A stretch of 64,000 nucleotides of DNA from CANIGN01 sp041391385 (GTDB taxonomy: Bacteria > Bdellovibrionota > UBA2428): positions 62,001 to 126,000 of the forward strand of contig JAWKOD010000004.1 of the NCBI GenBank assembly GCA_041391385.1. The letters run 5' to 3'. The notes beneath the pieces were generated by a model, which had not been told where the DNA came from, did not search any database, and worked only from the letters and a program-made list of their open reading frames with translations. The position numbers were made by a program, and so were the translations under genes. Of the stretch, positions 53,686-61,762 are shown in pieces (position 1 is the first letter of the stretch; each line of letters starts with the position of its first letter).

Positions 53686-54418
53686 CGTTTGGAGAGAAAG
53701 TGAAGATTCATTTTTACGCCTTTTTTGTAAGGTTAAACGTAACAAGGTATCTGATTATTATGTGTGGTCTGAGGGGCTCATTTGGCCAAAGTTCACATTC
53801 ATGCGCCTACATTCGCCTGAGAAACTCACTCTAAAGAATTTTCAGTCAGATCTATTAGAATTCTCTCGGTGGTCGGGTGTTAAAGTTGAAGATCGAGTTA
53901 TAAAAATAAATGATAAACATAATCTCCTTAAATCAATTAAAAAAAACTTAGAACCCACAGGATCCCGATTAGCTTATTTAAGTTTTACTCAAAGTATCAA
54001 GAGACCATTGCTGGGATGCGATTTAGTCGAAGTTAGTAATGAAGATGATCTGAAGGTTTTTTGGAAAATTAATTCAAGTGGTAGGATTCGGAAAAATCCA
54101 TTTGAAAGCCCTCTATGGCCAGTTGTTCATTCTTCTTACTATGCTGGAACCAAATACTTTTATTTGCGTTGTAATGGGGAGCCTGTCGCCGGTGCAGCAA
54201 TTGATGATTTCTCTCAGGGTTTGAACTTATGGGGTATTGCTACTCTTGAAGGCAAGCAAGGGAATGGTTATATGGGTGAAATAGTGCGATTATTGGCTAA
54301 GAATGCGAATAAGCAGATTTATGTACAAGTAAATTATGGCGAAGTTTCCCATCAGCACTTTCTAAGGTCCTGCCTAGCCACAGAAATAGCTACTGAAAGT
54401 TGGTTTAAATACATATGA
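53675..54418 (+). CDS. GNAT-like acyltransferase candidate
   Basis: 247 residues from a GTG. The C-terminal half looks like a GNAT fold: YFYLRCNGEPVAGAAIDDFSQGLNLWGIATLEGKQGNGYMGEIVRLLAKNA (about 160-208), where GKQGNGYMGEIVR resembles the acetyl-CoA pyrophosphate loop QGKGyG. The N-terminal half is unlike known families. It could acylate the cluster's product. Overlaps the MFS gene by 11 bases and the binding-protein gene by 4. Confidence 0.55.
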   Translation: MLNNVWRESEDSFLRLFCKVKRNKVSDYYVWSEGLIWPKFTFMRLHSPEKLTLKNFQSDLLEFSRWSGVKVEDRVIKINDKHNLLKSIKKNLEPTGSRLAYLSFTQSIKRPLLGCDLVEVSNEDDLKVFWKINSSGRIRKNPFESPLWPVVHSSYYAGTKYFYLRCNGEPVAGAAIDDFSQGLNLWGIATLEGKQGNGYMGEIVRLLAKNANKQIYVQVNYGEVSHQHFLRSCLATEIATESWFKYI

Positions 54419-55944
54419 AAAAAATAAGCATAAAATGCTGGGTTTTTATTTCAGTAGTCTTATTATTCTTCAGTACATTAGCTCTTGTACAAAAGAAAAA
54501 ACTGCCTGTTTTGTATTTGCCATTCGAATCAATAGTAGAGCCTGTTAATCCCATAAAATCTGTAGGGCAAGACTGGACCGAAGTTCTAAACCAAATATTT
54601 GAGAGACCATTTTTCTTTTCAAGAGACGGTGTAATTGAACCCCAACTCGCAAAAGACTGGACTTACGACGAAAGCTTTAAGGAACTCACTATTAAATTAA
54701 AAGATGGGGTTTACTTTCACAATGGCAAGCTACTCGATGCCTTAGATGTAAAGTACAGTTTAGAAAGTTTATCAAAATCCAATACGCAGATTGAAAGTCA
54801 GATGCGCTTTACAAACATTAAGTCAATTGAGGTTTTGGATAAGTTAATATTGAAAATTCACCTTATTGCTCCCAGTTTGGATTTTCTCTATTTTCTTGCA
54901 AGTTCGAATATTCGGATCATTCCTTTTGGAATTCTAGAGTCATCTAAAAATATTTTAGATTATTGGGTAGGCACAGGAGCGTTTAGGTTTGATCGATTAG
55001 ACGGCAAAAAGGTTATTCTGAAAAAGTTTGACAAATATCGTGAAAAGGTACCGTTGGAGGGTATTGAGTTTATTGAGACAGACAATCCCCAGGAACTATT
55101 CCGACAGGGGAAGTTGGACTTGATTGAGATTGCACGGCACGAGATTGCTAAGTATTCAGAGAATGAGGATTATGTAACTTACTCTTATCCCATTATGGGT
55201 AGTTTTTATATTGGCTTCAATATGAACTTACCGGTATTTCAAAATCGAAACTTGAGAATGGCTATTTTCCATGCGATTGATCGTAAGCGCATTGTAGAAG
55301 GTGTTGAAATTGAAGACTTCTTAATACCCAAGCATATTGTACCCATTGGAATGCCTGGATATGAGAGTGCAGATTCTGGATCTTACAATATTTCTCTTGC
55401 GCGAGAGTACTTAGCTAAGGTACCTCGACATAAGTGGCCTAAGGAGTCTGATTTAGTGGTATCACTTCCAGAAAAACCACATGCTATGGCACTCTATGCT
55501 ATAAAAATTGCTGATGAGGGACTAAGGAAAATCGGTCTTTCATTGCGATCTGTAGAAGTCATTGAAAAATCAGGATCTGGAAAAATTGCAGATTTTTACA
55601 GTTATTTAGACCGTACTAAAAACTTTAAGATTTTTCTTCGAGGAATGATTGCCACCTATCCTTCAACTGACTTTCTGTTGAGACAAGCTTTTGCTAAGGG
55701 GTCTCCTATGAATTTTGGAGATGTAGCGAATGCTAAATTTGAAGCAGTAATGAGAAATCCACCTGAGGGATTCTTAAATATCACGTTGGATAGTTATTAT
55801 AAAGAAGCACTTTCATATATAAATGAGGAAATGCCAGTTATACCCTTAGGTAATCTTAAGAGTAATATGGTTTTTCGCAAGAGTTTTCCACTTAGGGTTA
55901 ATGCACTTTCACCAAACTTTGTTCTTTATAAGGATAGCTTATGA
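54415..55944 (+). CDS. Periplasmic peptide-type solute-binding protein (SBP_bac_5), membrane-anchored
   Basis: 509 residues. N-terminal helix about 9-25 without lipobox cysteine, so a signal anchor or uncleaved signal is likely. The family features are present: NQIFERPFFFSRDGVIEPQLAKDWTYDE, LTIKLKDGVYFHNGKLLDALDVKYSLESL and MAIFHAIDRKRIVEGVE. No permease or ATPase gene is adjacent, unlike for oppA. Sitting 4 bases overlapped before a histidine kinase, it probably acts as a sensor protein that presents a ligand to the kinase. Confidence 0.85.
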   Translation: MKKISIKCWVFISVVLLFFSTLALVQKKKLPVLYLPFESIVEPVNPIKSVGQDWTEVLNQIFERPFFFSRDGVIEPQLAKDWTYDESFKELTIKLKDGVYFHNGKLLDALDVKYSLESLSKSNTQIESQMRFTNIKSIEVLDKLILKIHLIAPSLDFLYFLASSNIRIIPFGILESSKNILDYWVGTGAFRFDRLDGKKVILKKFDKYREKVPLEGIEFIETDNPQELFRQGKLDLIEIARHEIAKYSENEDYVTYSYPIMGSFYIGFNMNLPVFQNRNLRMAIFHAIDRKRIVEGVEIEDFLIPKHIVPIGMPGYESADSGSYNISLAREYLAKVPRHKWPKESDLVVSLPEKPHAMALYAIKIADEGLRKIGLSLRSVEVIEKSGSGKIADFYSYLDRTKNFKIFLRGMIATYPSTDFLLRQAFAKGSPMNFGDVANAKFEAVMRNPPEGFLNITLDSYYKEALSYINEEMPVIPLGNLKSNMVFRKSFPLRVNALSPNFVLYKDSL

Positions 55945-57713
55945 GAACTTTTAGTTTAGCTAAACGAGCTAATTATACTTTTCTTGCAATTGTTGTGTTG
56001 GCGGTAGTTGTACCGCTGTCTGTACAATTTTATAAAAATGCTTCAATTGCGTCTGAAGAAAAAGTTCGTGCACTTAAGCTTGCTTCAGAATATTCTTCAA
56101 AGTCATTGTCCGAGGCATTACTTACGAACCAACTAGCTCTATCTGCACAGCAGGTCGTTGGGCTTTGCGTAGAATTGCGTTTGATAGCTTGCGAATTACT
56201 TGACGCTCATGATCGACAAATCTACATGCATCAAAACGTTTGGACTCACTCTAGCGTGGCTACTTACACTCACGTTTTTATGTTCAATGGCAAACTCGTA
56301 GGAAAGATCCGTTATACTTATGAATCACCAACCTTTGCATCGTACTTTTTGGCTGAAGCACATCAATTGATACTTATAACTTTATTTTTCCTATTTTTAG
56401 CCTATCTCTGCTTTCAGTTTTTTCTTAAGTATCCACTTGCGAAGTTCCAGACTATTAGTGCCGCAATGAAAAAAGAAGGGCTCGATGAAGCTATCGCCAA
56501 TTTTGATCAGATAGATAGCTCTGTAGAGGAAATTCGTGATCTGAAAGAAGCCATCAAAGATAAGCTAATTCTTATTAAGGGGTATGAGCGTAATCGCCAA
56601 AAGGAAGCGGAGCTTGGGGTCATGCGCGATATTACGCGACAGGTGGCTCATGACATAAAATCACCTTTGCTTGCTTTATCAGTGGCAACACAGTCATTAG
56701 ATACTCTTCCAGAGGAAATTCGCGTATTGATACGTAGTGCAGTCGGGCGCATAAAGGATATATCAAACGATCTTAGTCGCCAAAGCGTTGTAGATATGCA
56801 CATTGGGGATCAACCCATTTTGGATGAGTCTAGTAATCGTATACTTTCTGCAATCGTTGAAGAAATTGTGAGTGAAAAACGTGCAGAGTATAAATCACGT
56901 AACGATATTTTAATCGAATGTTGCTTTAATGAAAATTCTTATGGCCATTTCGCTAATGTCCACCCAGCAGAATTAAAGCGAATTATTTCAAATATTATTA
57001 ACAATAGTGTAGAAGCTATAGAAACAAACGGCACAGTGAAAGTCTTTTTAGATAACGACGAATCGGGTTACGTGTTGATAACTGTTCAAGACAATGGCTG
57101 TGGATTTCCCCAAACTATTAAGCAAAGTGGCATAAAAAAGGGCCTTTCAAGTGGAAAATCCACAGGGTCTGGATTGGGCCTTTATCACGCTAAGAAAACA
57201 GTCGAAGGATGGGGCGGCCAGCTTATACTTGAGACAGGTATCCCTAATGTTACTTCTGTTGTTATCAAATTAAAGAAAGTTTCAGAACCCGATTGGTTTG
57301 TGCCGCGACTATCTACTCGAAATTTAGAAGAAGTTATTGTGGTTGATGATGACGATACGATTCATCATGTTTGGGATATGAGGTTCTCATCAATAGGCTT
57401 TCCGTTTCAGATTAAGCATTTCTTTGATCCCATGTCTTTATTGCAATCTAAAGTAACTAGCGAGCACGCCGAGAAAAAACTCTTCTTAATTGATTACGAA
57501 TTTGTTACTACCTCCATGAATGGACTCGATTTAATTGAGCAGTTGGGAATTGCCAAATCTGCTATTCTTGTTACAAGTCGATATGAAGAAGTCGAGGTAC
57601 AGTCTAGATGCAGCAGGTTGGGGGTTAAACTACTGCCAAAGATCCTCTCTGAGATTATCCCAATTCCAAATTATACTAAGCAACGCTCTGATGCTCTTTC
57701 TGTACAAATTTAA
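55941..57713 (+). CDS. Membrane sensor histidine kinase with C-terminal receiver domain
   Basis: 590 residues. Helix 1 (about 13-30), a periplasmic domain (31-140), helix 2 (141-162), a linker, then the dimerisation H-box QVAHDIKSPLLALS with His237, an N-box near 351-360 (NIINNSVEAIE), G boxes DNGCGF and GSGLGLYHAKKTVE. A receiver domain follows (about 463-570): acidic Asp469-472, phospho-acceptor Asp518, Thr545 and Lys567. There is no DNA-binding regulator in the operon, so the phosphate must pass to another protein. Likely partner of the binding protein before it. Confidence 0.9.
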   Translation: MRTFSLAKRANYTFLAIVVLAVVVPLSVQFYKNASIASEEKVRALKLASEYSSKSLSEALLTNQLALSAQQVVGLCVELRLIACELLDAHDRQIYMHQNVWTHSSVATYTHVFMFNGKLVGKIRYTYESPTFASYFLAEAHQLILITLFFLFLAYLCFQFFLKYPLAKFQTISAAMKKEGLDEAIANFDQIDSSVEEIRDLKEAIKDKLILIKGYERNRQKEAELGVMRDITRQVAHDIKSPLLALSVATQSLDTLPEEIRVLIRSAVGRIKDISNDLSRQSVVDMHIGDQPILDESSNRILSAIVEEIVSEKRAEYKSRNDILIECCFNENSYGHFANVHPAELKRIISNIINNSVEAIETNGTVKVFLDNDESGYVLITVQDNGCGFPQTIKQSGIKKGLSSGKSTGSGLGLYHAKKTVEGWGGQLILETGIPNVTSVVIKLKKVSEPDWFVPRLSTRNLEEVIVVDDDDTIHHVWDMRFSSIGFPFQIKHFFDPMSLLQSKVTSEHAEKKLFLIDYEFVTTSMNGLDLIEQLGIAKSAILVTSRYEEVEVQSRCSRLGVKLLPKILSEIIPIPNYTKQRSDALSVQI

Positions 57714-57820
57714 AATCATTCAGAACTAGCTGGGACTTTTTTTACATTGCTTACTCCGCCCCAGCGCTGGGGTGGAACACTAGCATGCAAGGCTAGATAA
57801 AACTTTAATGAGTTTAAGGG
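57714..57820. repeat. Intergenic region with 14-bp palindrome, copy 2
   Basis: Between the convergent kinase and cupin genes. Holds CCCCAGCGCTGGGG at 57759-57772, preceded by CCG and followed by TGG, and the small repeat CTAGC-N7-GCTAG at 57780-57796. These hairpins could end both transcripts. Confidence 0.7.
57759..57772. repeat. 14-bp palindrome CCCCAGCGCTGGGG, copy 2
   Basis: Same 14 bases as copies 1 and 3, with an extended flank CCG/TGG shared with copy 1. Confidence 0.85.
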
Positions 57821-58117
57821 TTACTTTTTCCACAATTCGAGCAAAGTTGCCTTTTGATTGGTTTTAACGGCGTGGGGTACACCGCTGGCAATGTTAATCC
57901 ATTCGCCTTTTTTATACGTTTTTAGATTTTCCTCTACAGTAAATTCAACTTCACCCTCAAGAACATAATTAAAGACTTCTTTGTCGTGAGTATGTGCGGC
58001 TACGTTTGCTCCGGCTTCAATAAAATTTATAGATATGTCATAGTGATCCTGCAATTCAAAGTATCTAAAGAATTCTTCTTTATGCTCTTCTAGACCAGCG
58101 ATAATTTTATCTAACAT
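57821..58117 (-). CDS. Cupin-domain protein
   Basis: 98 residues, a single cupin: metal-ligand motif HTHDKEVFNYVLEGEVEF (His42, His44, Glu48) and the second motif PHAVKTN with His84. The distances agree with a small monocupin. Such proteins bind sugars, auxin-like acids or metals, or act as isomerases; the function here is unknown. It is convergent with the kinase gene and lies between palindrome copies 2 and 3. Confidence 0.87.
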   Translation of the reverse strand: MLDKIIAGLEEHKEEFFRYFELQDHYDISINFIEAGANVAAHTHDKEVFNYVLEGEVEFTVEENLKTYKKGEWINIASGVPHAVKTNQKATLLELWKK

Positions 58118-58368
58118 ACTTAAATTGTTACTAGCTAGAAATTGATCTCTAAAACAACTTTAAAGTTTTGCACACAAGCCAAATCATACGACCAGGCACG
58201 ACTAGTGTCTTTGTTCTATGTGTACGTAATCACAGGAAGTATTTGTTCCCACGGTGCGTGCCCCAGCGCTGGGGTGGGGCTGTTCTTCAAGACTTTTAGC
58301 TGAAACTAGGGCTCTCCTTATGTGATAGATGTTGACGCGACGCAACTTGGGTACTACACCGTTATACA
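58118..58368. promoter_or_regulatory. Intergenic region with palindrome copy 3 and inverted repeat
   Basis: These 251 bases contain AACTTTAAAGTT at 58156-58167, CCCCAGCGCTGGGG at 58261-58274 and the inverted repeat ACACCGT-TAT-ACAGTGT at 58356-58372, which overlaps the GTG start at 58369. The TTATAC within it could be a -10 box. No gene is seen. Confidence 0.4.
58261..58274. repeat. 14-bp palindrome CCCCAGCGCTGGGG, copy 3
   Basis: Same 14 bases; the right flank TGGGG is shared with copy 1 while the left flank differs (GTG instead of CCG). Confidence 0.85.
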
Positions 58369-58372
58369 GTGT
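58356..58372. promoter_or_regulatory. Inverted repeat ACACCGT-TAT-ACAGTGT, candidate operator
   Basis: Half sites 58356-58362 and 58366-58372 match those before the six-gene operon, with a 3-base instead of 5-base spacer. The right half overlaps the GTG start of the small basic protein, consistent with autorepression. Confidence 0.45.
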
Positions 58373-58578
58373 CTGACGTTGTTAAGGCAGTTCGTCTCAA
58401 AAAAGACGAGTGGCACCTTATAGAGTCATTCCTTGAAAAGAACTCCTTCTTAGATTTTTCATCGCTCTCAAGAATGGCCCTAAAGGAATTTATTCATAAT
58501 CCTAAGATCGAAATAAAGGCTATTCGCCCTTTAGCTAAACGATCTAAAAAATCCAAAGGGGTCTCCCATGAGCTTTGA
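58369..58578 (+). CDS. Small basic protein, possible ribbon-helix-helix regulator
   Basis: 69 residues from a GTG. VVKAVRLKKDEWHLIESFLEKNSFLDFSSLSRMALKEFI resembles a beta strand plus two helices as in ribbon-helix-helix proteins, followed by a basic tail (KRSKKSKG). It could regulate itself and the following genes through the inverted repeat that overlaps its start. Overlaps the radical SAM gene by 11 bases. The fold call is weak. Confidence 0.5.
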   Translation: MSDVVKAVRLKKDEWHLIESFLEKNSFLDFSSLSRMALKEFIHNPKIEIKAIRPLAKRSKKSKGVSHEL

Positions 58579-59965
58579 TATCAATTTAGGCAAAGATAAC
58601 GTAATTCCATTTAACAAAAAGATTCTGCTTTCTAAGGATATTAATCTCCTACCAAAACTTGATCGTGAACTAGGCCCTATAGAACAAAAAATGCGACTCA
58701 TCTTAGATCGCATCAAAGACAGCAAGTATCCCGATACCTTTGACTGGAGCATTTACGACAAAATAGCTGCAAGATACGGAGAAAATCAGCCTAGAGGGGG
58801 AGTGGTATACAATAAAGTTCTAAAGCTCGTGAATTACCACACTAGTTGCAGTAAATGTCACTATGCATTTGAATTAGACACCTACGGACGGGGTTGCGTA
58901 CATAATTGTGTTTGGTGTTACGCAAAAGAGACTCTTACTCGTCACGGATATTGGAATGAGCCAATACCATTTCCAGTCAACTTAGCTGAACTTCGCAAAG
59001 AATTTTATACGGCATTTGAAACTGACAAATCTTCGAAATGGTCTGATATCTTGAGAAAGAGAATTCCTATTCGCCTTGGATCAATGTCCGATTCATTTAT
59101 GTGGATGGACAAAAAATACAAAGTAACACTAGAATTACTTAAGATTCTCCGTCACTATCAGTATCCGTATATAATTTTTACTCGATCAGACCTTGTTGCG
59201 GATGATCTGTATATGAAAGTTCTTGATCCTAAACTTTCTTCTATTCAATTTTCCATTTGTGGGGGAAATGAGCAATTGACAAAGACTTTAGAGCCCGGAT
59301 CTCCATCTGTTCTGAGGCGACTTGTAGCACTAAGGAAGCTAAGTGAAAACGGCTTCTGGACAACGGTAAGAATAAATCCTCTTTTCCCGATTTACCCAGA
59401 CGGATATTTTACTGATCCAGATTCAGTTAAGATACGTTTTGGATCAAGGGCGAATGTTCCAAAATTTGATTTGTTTGATTGGAGTTTCATTGGAACTCTA
59501 AAGGAATACAAAGTTCCTAGTGTTTTAGCAGGAATGGCTAGATTAACGCCGTTTGCAATTAGAGCAATATCTAAAGAAACAGGTTTTGATTACTCTCTCT
59601 TCTTCAAGCCGGAGTTATTTCAAAAAGCTGCTGATAGTAGGTTTTCGGATGGTGAGATCGCCTTTTATTACAAGAAGATCCAAATCGAATGCGCGAATGC
59701 TCGTATTCGATTTAATACTTGTTATATTGGAAATGGTGAAAAGGATTATTATCAATATCAACAACTCTGGGATAACAAAAAGGATTGCTGTGATGCTCGT
59801 GGTAATGTCCCAGCGTTCAACGCTTCAAGCCATGAAATATCATGGGATGAGAGATTCAGGCATGCTTCAAATATAGAAACTGCTGAAATAGCAAAGGCTC
59901 AAGAAGAAAAGTATGACAAGATTTATACAGAAGACACAAAATCAACTCCGGAAATACAATTATGA
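58568..59965 (+). CDS. Radical SAM domain protein
   Basis: 465 residues. The cluster-binding motif is Cys110-x3-Cys114-x2-Cys117 in GRGCVHNCVWCYAKE. The rest fits a TIM-barrel like the SPL-type radical SAM proteins: RLGSMSDSFMWMDKK, YIIFTRSDL, SIQFSICGGNEQLTKTLEPGSPSVLRRLVALRKLSENGFWTTVRINPL. Additional cysteines before the motif (94, 97) and late (about 430-431) may bind a second cluster or metal. Substrate unknown; a nucleobase or peptide is possible. It overlaps the ASCH gene by 4 bases. Confidence 0.82.
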   Translation: MSFDINLGKDNVIPFNKKILLSKDINLLPKLDRELGPIEQKMRLILDRIKDSKYPDTFDWSIYDKIAARYGENQPRGGVVYNKVLKLVNYHTSCSKCHYAFELDTYGRGCVHNCVWCYAKETLTRHGYWNEPIPFPVNLAELRKEFYTAFETDKSSKWSDILRKRIPIRLGSMSDSFMWMDKKYKVTLELLKILRHYQYPYIIFTRSDLVADDLYMKVLDPKLSSIQFSICGGNEQLTKTLEPGSPSVLRRLVALRKLSENGFWTTVRINPLFPIYPDGYFTDPDSVKIRFGSRANVPKFDLFDWSFIGTLKEYKVPSVLAGMARLTPFAIRAISKETGFDYSLFFKPELFQKAADSRFSDGEIAFYYKKIQIECANARIRFNTCYIGNGEKDYYQYQQLWDNKKDCCDARGNVPAFNASSHEISWDERFRHASNIETAEIAKAQEEKYDKIYTEDTKSTPEIQL

Positions 59966-60381
59966 AAACGGCCGTACTAACGGGAATTAATATTCAGTGG
60001 CCATGGAGTGATTTAATCGCCAGTGGCACGAAAAAAATAGAGACTCGCGGATTCCGAATACCTAAAAAACATATTGGGAAGGAATTGGCCATTATTGAAA
60101 CTCCTGGGCCATTTGGAAAACTGCAAGGAATCAAGAGAGCTAGAATCATTGGTGTAATGGTTATCGAAAGTTGCTACGAGTACAAAAGCTACCAGGATTG
60201 GGTTAAAGACTTTCCACTTCACAAAGTAACAAAGGACGACCCTAACTATAGCTTCAAAGAGGGTGAGCCAAAATGGGCATGGAAAATTAAAGCTGCTTAT
60301 AGAATTGAGAAACCCATAGCACCGCCAAAAGCACGGGGAATTGTATTTGCCACTAACTGTAAGTTGCCAATTTTAAGGTAG
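59962..60381 (+). CDS. ASCH-domain protein
   Basis: 139 residues. PUA-like ASCH domain: LTGINIQWPWSDLIASGTKKIETRGFRIPKKHIGKELAIIETPG, then ARIIGVMVIESC and the closing WAWKIKAAYRIEKPI. ASCH/PUA-like folds bind nucleic acids and modified bases; some relatives are nucleoside amidohydrolases. It is coupled to a radical SAM gene and its 3' end overlaps the convergent mcrC gene by 29 bases, so it may act in base modification or recognition. Confidence 0.83.
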   Translation: MKTAVLTGINIQWPWSDLIASGTKKIETRGFRIPKKHIGKELAIIETPGPFGKLQGIKRARIIGVMVIESCYEYKSYQDWVKDFPLHKVTKDDPNYSFKEGEPKWAWKIKAAYRIEKPIAPPKARGIVFATNCKLPILR

Positions 60382-61759
60382 GGGATTGGGTATTCAAGTC
60401 AAGAGTTTGCAAAATGCTGGAGCCAATATCTTCTAGCGATCCATTTTTGACTTTTACTCTCGCTATTGACATAAAGTTAATTTCAGCCGTAACTATTTTT
60501 ACTGAAGAGGCACCCTCAAGTCCCGTCTCAAAAGTTCCTCTACCAGTTACTCTAACTATTTCAGAAGTGCTATTATCTGCCTCAGCAGGATGCAGCAGCA
60601 GCAAGATAGGATTTCGCGAATTGTTACGACGATAGTGAAGCCAGTAACTGATCATCTGGTAGATGTCTTGGGATCTAACTATTGGCATTCCTCGTTGATC
60701 TAGTGACTGTTTGTACTTTGTATCCAAGATGGAAATGACCTCTCCTGTTAGGGAGTCAGCAAGGATTACATCTGGCTTTATGTGTAAAGTCTTGCAAACC
60801 TCTTGATCATTTTGCATGCTAAAATCAGCAGTAACGTTCAAAAATCTCTCTGGCTTATTGTTGCCTGAATGGCATGCCAAAGAATGTCGCGACGACCCTG
60901 ATTTAAGAGCTTCAAAAACCGCTAGTTCGAATGTTTTGGCTAGATTAAATGAGAATCCAAGATGGCTTATGGGAGTAACGTCATTTGTCAGTGTTTCCAA
61001 AACCTCTGCTACCTGAGTGAGAACTGGTTTCAGTGCAAGATTCTTTCGAATAATTGTTTCCTTTTGTCTATTGAAAGCATTTAAATTGTCTCTTGATAGT
61101 GGAACTTCATTCACCTCGCCAAGGCAAGCGAGACATTTGTTTGAAAGTGACTGAACCGATTCACTAATCACTAATGAGCGTATAAGTCGTATATATGCTT
61201 TCATTAATCCAAGAAAAAATAGGTCGTCTTGAATCTCATTTGTTTGACACACATGTTTATGCATCAAACCGCCTGAAGATTTAATTGAATCTAAAAATCT
61301 TATCCTACCCTTAACGCCAAAGACTTCGCTAATCTCATCAACGAAAATCTGTCTTGAAAGTCTTTTGACGACCTTTAGGAAGTCCAACAAAAGCAGATTA
61401 AAGTAATAATCGTAAAAAGAGTCACCGCTCTCAGGACTCACATCAGTTTGAACGCGATGGGTTCTATTCTCATTTTTTCTTTCAAAAAAGTAGGCAGTGA
61501 ACATATCAAAGGACTGCAGCTTTAGCGTTTCCTCTCGGAAGAACTTGGGGAACACTCGAAGTGAGTAGTCCGAGAACTTTACAACGCCCATAAAATCGCT
61601 CTTTGCGCTCAGTTCGATTTGCTTGTTTTTAGATAACTTTACTTCGAGGCATTTATCTAGATATTCCTGATGCTCAATATAGAAGTCGATATAGCCTTGA
61701 CCAGCTAAATTAAGGAGGCTTCGTCCTGCTATTAAATTTACTTCTTTATGCGGCTTCAT
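60353..61759 (-). CDS. mcrC: McrC-like nuclease subunit of McrBC restriction system
   Basis: 468 residues. The C-terminal PD-(D/E)xK nuclease core shows KPDVIL (328-333) with Asp330 and LDTKYK (346-350), typical of McrC. The N-terminus (FIEYKQ-like dimer region, LRVFPKFFREETLKLQSFDMFTAYF) and RFLDS pattern also match. McrC cleaves DNA with McrB, which uses GTP. It begins 3 bases after mcrB. Its 3' end overlaps the ASCH gene on the other strand. Confidence 0.88.
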   Translation of the reverse strand: MKPHKEVNLIAGRSLLNLAGQGYIDFYIEHQEYLDKCLEVKLSKNKQIELSAKSDFMGVVKFSDYSLRVFPKFFREETLKLQSFDMFTAYFFERKNENRTHRVQTDVSPESGDSFYDYYFNLLLLDFLKVVKRLSRQIFVDEISEVFGVKGRIRFLDSIKSSGGLMHKHVCQTNEIQDDLFFLGLMKAYIRLIRSLVISESVQSLSNKCLACLGEVNEVPLSRDNLNAFNRQKETIIRKNLALKPVLTQVAEVLETLTNDVTPISHLGFSFNLAKTFELAVFEALKSGSSRHSLACHSGNNKPERFLNVTADFSMQNDQEVCKTLHIKPDVILADSLTGEVISILDTKYKQSLDQRGMPIVRSQDIYQMISYWLHYRRNNSRNPILLLLHPAEADNSTSEIVRVTGRGTFETGLEGASSVKIVTAEINFMSIARVKVKNGSLEDIGSSILQTLDLNTQSPTLKLATYS

Positions 61760-61762
61760 AGT

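Noticed and set aside
49914..58274. The three palindromes as a CRISPR array or classical terminators
   Set aside because: They are 14 bases, separated by kilobases and without regular spacers; no T run follows, so they are not clear Rho-independent terminators.
58369..58578. Treating the small protein as an antitoxin of a toxin-antitoxin pair
   Set aside because: The coupled downstream gene is a 465-residue radical SAM protein, not a toxin-sized protein, and no toxin motif is visible.
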